Positions 59,314 to 62,699 of a stretch of DNA of 62,699 nucleotides are shown in pieces. The notes beneath the pieces are model-generated. The model saw only the letters and a list, made by a program, of their open reading frames with translations. It did no database searches and had not been told where the DNA came from. Both the position numbers and the translations under genes were made by a program. Each line of letters opens with the position of its first letter. Positions within the stretch are counted from its first letter, which is position 1. Source of the DNA: Gemmatimonadota bacterium (GTDB lineage Bacteria > Gemmatimonadota > Gemmatimonadetes > Gemmatimonadales > GWC2-71-9); assembly GCA_003222085.1 (NCBI GenBank), contig QHUK01000039.1, positions 1-62,699 of the forward strand, given 5' to 3'.

Positions 59314-60464
59314 TGTCTTCCGTTCCCTACGAATCCCCGTGGGCGAACGACGAGCTGCGGATGTTCCGCGCGACCGTGCGCCAGTTCATCCAGAAGGAGT
59401 TCGTGCCGCACCAGGCCCGCTGGCGCGAGCAGCAGCGTCCCGACGTGGAAGCCTGGACCAAGGCCGGCGGGACCGGCATGCTGCTCCCCGACTTGCCCGA
59501 GGCGTACGGCGGCGGCGGGGGGACCTTCGCCCACGCCGCCGTCGTGCTGGAGGAGCTCGCGCACGCCGGCGTGCATTTCGGCTCGGGCATTCAGAGCATC
59601 GTGGCACACTACATCCTGGCTTACGGTAGCGAGGAGCAGAAATGCCGCTGGCTTCCCCTCATGGCGCGGGGCGAGGTGGTGGCGGCCATCGCCATGAGCG
59701 AGCCCGGCGCCGGCTCCGACCTGCGGGGCATCCAGACCACCGCCCGTTGCGACGGCGAGCATTACGTCATCAATGGCTCCAAGACGTTCATCACCAACGG
59801 CGCACACGCCGGCCTCGTGTGCCTGGCGGTGAAGACGGACCCGCGCGCCTCCGGGGTGAAGGGCATCTCCCTCCTCATCGTGGAGACGAAGGGCCTTCGG
59901 GGATACCGGGTCGGCGGCTCGCTCGACAAGGTCGGGATGCACGGTCAGGACACGTGCGAGCTGTTCTTCGACGATGCCCGCGTCCCGGCGGGGAATTTGC
60001 TCGGGGACACCGAAGGCAAAGGGTTCTATCAGATGATGGAGCGCCTGCCGTATGAGCGCCTGGGCGTGGGCGTGGTGGCGGTCGCGACAGCGGAGCAGGC
60101 GGTGGCCATTACGACCGACTACGTGAAACAGCGGACGGCGTTTGGCAAGCCGCTCCTGGAGTTTCAGAATACCCGCTTCAAGCTGGCCGAGTGCAAGACC
60201 GCCGCGCATGTCGGCCGGGTGTTCGTCGACCACTGCATCGAGCGGTTCATCGCCGGCGAGCTCGACGACACCACGGCGGCCATGGCCAAGTATTGGCTCA
60301 CCGACTGCCAGTGCCGCATCGTCGATGAGTGCCTCCAGTTGCACGGCGGCTACGGCTATATGACCGAGTATCCGATCGCCCGGATGTGGGCCGACAGCCG
60401 CGTCCAGCGCATCTACGCGGGCGCCAATGAAATCATGAAGGAGCTGATCGCGTGCTCGCTCTGA
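59313..60464 (+). CDS. Acyl-CoA dehydrogenase family protein
   Basis: A 383-residue flavoenzyme. It has the family texts SEPGAGSDLRGIQTTA, YVINGSKTFITNG, LDKVGMHGQDTCELFFDDA, RTAFGKPLLEFQNTRF, LHGGYGYMTEYPIARMWADS and the catalytic Glu region IYAGANEIMKELIA. In an NRPS operon it probably dehydrogenates an acyl- or aminoacyl-thioester precursor rather than serving beta-oxidation. Its end overlaps the NRPS start by 13 nt. Confidence 0.93.
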   Translation: MSSVPYESPWANDELRMFRATVRQFIQKEFVPHQARWREQQRPDVEAWTKAGGTGMLLPDLPEAYGGGGGTFAHAAVVLEELAHAGVHFGSGIQSIVAHYILAYGSEEQKCRWLPLMARGEVVAAIAMSEPGAGSDLRGIQTTARCDGEHYVINGSKTFITNGAHAGLVCLAVKTDPRASGVKGISLLIVETKGLRGYRVGGSLDKVGMHGQDTCELFFDDARVPAGNLLGDTEGKGFYQMMERLPYERLGVGVVAVATAEQAVAITTDYVKQRTAFGKPLLEFQNTRFKLAECKTAAHVGRVFVDHCIERFIAGELDDTTAAMAKYWLTDCQCRIVDECLQLHGGYGYMTEYPIARMWADSRVQRIYAGANEIMKELIACSL

Positions 60465-62699
60465 AGGATCTCTGCCTGCATGAGTTGATCGAGGCGCAGG
60501 CGCGCCGCACGCCCGATCGGGTGGCGGTGGTGTTCGAGCAGGAGCGGATAACGTATGGCGAGCTGAACCGCCGCGCCGAACGGCTCGCGCACCACCTGCG
60601 AGGTCGAGGCGTCGGCCCGGACATGCTGGTCGGCCTGTTCGTGGAGCGCTCGGTCGAGATGGTGGTGGGCATTTTCGGCATCCTCAAGGCCGGGGCCGGG
60701 TACCTGCCCCTCGACACGGGATACCCGCAGGAGCGGATCGCCTTCATGCTGGCCGATGCCGACGCCGCGGTGGTGCTCACGCACACCGGCCTCATGGCGC
60801 GCCTGCCGATCGACGGCGCGCGAGCCGTGTGCCTGGACGCCTTCGACTGGACCGACGGGGACGCGCCCCCGCCTGGAGCGGCGCCGGTCCGGCCGGACCA
60901 CCTCGCGTACGTGATCTATACCAGCGGATCCACGGGACGTCCCAAGGGCGTCTGCATCACGCATCGCAACATCGTCAACTACGTCCTGGGCGTCGCCGAG
61001 CGCCTGCGACTCGAGCCGGGCATGAATCACGCAACCGTGTCGACCATCGCGGCCGATCTCGGCAACACGGTGGTGTTCCCGGCGCTCGCCACCGGCGGCT
61101 GCCTGCACGTCGTGTCGCAGCAGCGGGCCGAGAACCAGTCGCTGCTCGCGGAATACTTCCAGCGTGAGCGCATCGACGTCCTGAAGATCGTGCCGTCGCA
61201 TCTCGCCGCGTTGCAGGCGGGCCCCCATCCGGAATCCGTCATGCCCGGGGCCCGCCTGGTGCTGGGTGGTGAGGCGTCGCGGCTGGACTGGATCGCCCGC
61301 CTGCGGGCGTTGGCACCGGGCTGTGAGATCTACAATCACTACGGCCCAACCGAGGCCACCGTCGGCGTGTTGACGTACCAGGTGGGGCCCGAGTTACCGG
61401 TCACGCAGTCCGGCACGCTCCCGCTCGGTAGCCCCCTGCCCAACATCCGAGTGCACATCCTCGATGGGAGTGGGCGGCCCACGCCGATGGGCGAGCAAGG
61501 CGAGCTGCACATCGGTGGCAGCGGGGTGGCGCGGGGGTACCTCGGCCGTCCCGATCTCACCGCCGAGAAGTTCGTGCCGGATCCGTTCGGCTCCGGTTCT
61601 TCAGGTTCTGGAGAGCGCCTCTATCGTACGGGCGACCTGGCGCGGGCCCTGCCGGACGGGAGCATCGAGTTCTGCGGTCGGGTCGACGACCAGATCAAGC
61701 TGCACGGCTATCGGGTCGAGCTCGGGGAGATCGAAGGCACGCTGCGGGCCCAGCGCGGGGTGCGCGACGCCGTGGTCCGGGCGTACGACGATGCCGCGGG
61801 CAGCAAGCAGCTGGTCGCGTACGTCGTGCCCCGGCGGCCGAACCAGGCGCTGTGGGGATGGCAGGCGCCGTACGTGTTGCCGGACGGCTCGCCGGTGGCG
61901 CATCTGAACCGGAACGAGACCGAGTACATCTACAACGAGATCTTCGTCCAGCAGGCGTACCTGCGGCACGGCATCACGATCCGGGAAGGCGACTGCATCG
62001 TGGACGTGGGCGCCAACATCGGGCTGTTCACCGTGTTCGCGAGCCGCCTGGCCTCGGACCTTCGGATCGTCGCCTGCGAGCCGAACCCCGCCGCCTTCGC
62101 GTGTCTCGAGGCGAACGCGGCCGCCTGGGGCGCCGGCGTGCGGTGCCTGCCGCTCGGGTTGTCCCGCGAAAGCGGGTCGGCGGACCTCACGTGGTTCGAG
62201 GGCCTGTCGCTCCTCTCGGGGTTCTACGCCGATGCGGCGACGGAGCGCGACATGGTCAAGCGCTACGTGCTCAATCAGCAGGTGGCGGCGCCGGACGACG
62301 AGCGCTTCGTGGCGGACGTGGGCGAGGTCATCGATGACCGCCTCCGGGCCAGGACGGTCACGGCCCGGCTGCGAACCCTCTCAGGCATCATCGCCGAGGA
62401 GGGCATCGAGCACATCGACCTGCTCAAGGTCAACGTGGAAAAGAGCGAGCTGGACGTGCTGCGCGGGCTCGATCCCGAAGATTGGCCCAAGATCCGACAG
62501 GCGGTCATCGAGGTGGATCAGCACGACCACGTGGAGCCGATCACGCTCCTGCTCGAGCGCCACGGGTTCGAAGTGCTGGTCGAGCAGGACCCGCTGCTGC
62601 GACACACCGAGCTGTGTTACGTGTACGCGATCAGGCCTTCGCCCGAGGGGGGCCGACTGATCCGGCACCAACCCCCCGACGCGTACGCGCGCGCGGAGC
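60452..62699 (+). CDS. NRPS with FkbM methyltransferase inside the adenylation domain, partial
   Basis: Open at the right edge after about 749 codons; start GTG 60452 with AAGGAG 8 nt upstream. There is no condensation domain before the adenylation domain, so it is an initiation or stand-alone module. Core motifs are LKAGAGYLPLD (A2), YTSGSTGRPKG (A3), NHYGPTEATV (A5), GELHIGGSGVARGYL (A6), RLYRTGDLARALPDG (A7) and GRVDDQIKLHGYRVELGEIE (A8). The Asp that binds the substrate amino group is kept in AADLGNT. After A8 and VAYVVPRRP, an FkbM-type methyltransferase begins (DCIVDVGANIGLFTVFA, VNVEKSELDVLRGL). A9 and A10 have not appeared by residue 749, so the adenylation domain is interrupted. The substrate cannot be read reliably. 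Confidence 0.93.
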   Translation, partial: MLALKDLCLHELIEAQARRTPDRVAVVFEQERITYGELNRRAERLAHHLRGRGVGPDMLVGLFVERSVEMVVGIFGILKAGAGYLPLDTGYPQERIAFMLADADAAVVLTHTGLMARLPIDGARAVCLDAFDWTDGDAPPPGAAPVRPDHLAYVIYTSGSTGRPKGVCITHRNIVNYVLGVAERLRLEPGMNHATVSTIAADLGNTVVFPALATGGCLHVVSQQRAENQSLLAEYFQRERIDVLKIVPSHLAALQAGPHPESVMPGARLVLGGEASRLDWIARLRALAPGCEIYNHYGPTEATVGVLTYQVGPELPVTQSGTLPLGSPLPNIRVHILDGSGRPTPMGEQGELHIGGSGVARGYLGRPDLTAEKFVPDPFGSGSSGSGERLYRTGDLARALPDGSIEFCGRVDDQIKLHGYRVELGEIEGTLRAQRGVRDAVVRAYDDAAGSKQLVAYVVPRRPNQALWGWQAPYVLPDGSPVAHLNRNETEYIYNEIFVQQAYLRHGITIREGDCIVDVGANIGLFTVFASRLASDLRIVACEPNPAAFACLEANAAAWGAGVRCLPLGLSRESGSADLTWFEGLSLLSGFYADAATERDMVKRYVLNQQVAAPDDERFVADVGEVIDDRLRARTVTARLRTLSGIIAEEGIEHIDLLKVNVEKSELDVLRGLDPEDWPKIRQAVIEVDQHDHVEPITLLLERHGFEVLVEQDPLLRHTELCYVYAIRPSPEGGRLIRHQPPDAYARAE

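Noticed and set aside
1-62699. tRNA or rRNA genes, IS elements, phage attachment sites
   Set aside because: No tRNA-like TTCGAAT arm with acceptor pairing, rRNA-like stretch, transposase or integrase was seen on either strand by reading; a covariance search could still find a divergent small RNA.

Overview
The window is high-GC DNA, coding on both strands with short gaps and many ATGA/GTGA stop-start overlaps. The gene content fits an environmental Gram-negative lineage, most likely Gemmatimonadota or a neighbour (an inference from content only): DUF885 and S9 peptidases, an M1 aminopeptidase with HEAT repeats, a secreted TolB/CehA hybrid, choice-of-anchor P-like proteins, many lipoproteins and a Wza/Wzc polysaccharide system. 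No rRNA, tRNA, CRISPR array, transposase or phage gene was seen.

Region 1 (1-16.6 kb) is an exopolysaccharide/cell-surface locus. A cyclic-di-GMP-I riboswitch precedes a small ORF and a lipoprotein with Ig-like repeats, which runs off the left edge. Then follow a formyltransferase-fold protein, a polysaccharide deacetylase, a priming sugar transferase, an alpha/alpha-toroid protein, a histidine kinase with a sigma54 response regulator, a Wzc-type tyrosine kinase, a degenerate REC-GGDEF protein, glmS, a Wza-type exporter and wecB.

Region 2 (16.6-20 kb) holds a two-gene cassette present twice. Each copy is a small TGGGRIDP lipoprotein followed by a choice-of-anchor P-like secreted protein. Each has a -24/-12 (sigma54) promoter and, at the same distance upstream, a conserved 30-bp block.

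Region 3 (20-25.3 kb) is the most unusual system. It is a stressosome operon, rsbR-rsbS-rsbT-rsbX-like, translationally coupled to a sigma54 activator with a degenerate receiver and to a TPR protein. The operon has its own consensus sigma54 promoter. No rsbU/V/W/sigB is present here, so the sequence suggests a stressosome that signals to sigma54.

Region 4 (25.3-57.6 kb) is metabolic and secretory: an amidase, 3-methyladenine glycosylase, oxidoreductases, a nitronate monooxygenase-like gene, peptidases, an aminotransferase/aldehyde dehydrogenase/aminotransferase operon followed by a two-subunit CoA-transferase, an acyl-CoA ligase, a CPBP protease, an amino-acid permease, a phytoene-dehydrogenase-like oxidoreductase and a Gly-rich lipoprotein. 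Several gaps hold short 'word' repeats, tandem (GACGTCACGCA) or inverted (TCATCCG / CGGATGA; GACGCACA / TGTGCGTC), and some run into gene ends.

Region 5 (57.6-62.7 kb) is the left end of a probable nonribosomal peptide cluster: a class-IV aminotransferase (PabC-like), a decayed DUF559-like fragment, a phosphopantetheinyl transferase, an acyl-CoA dehydrogenase and an NRPS whose adenylation domain is interrupted by an FkbM-type methyltransferase. The NRPS continues past the right edge.
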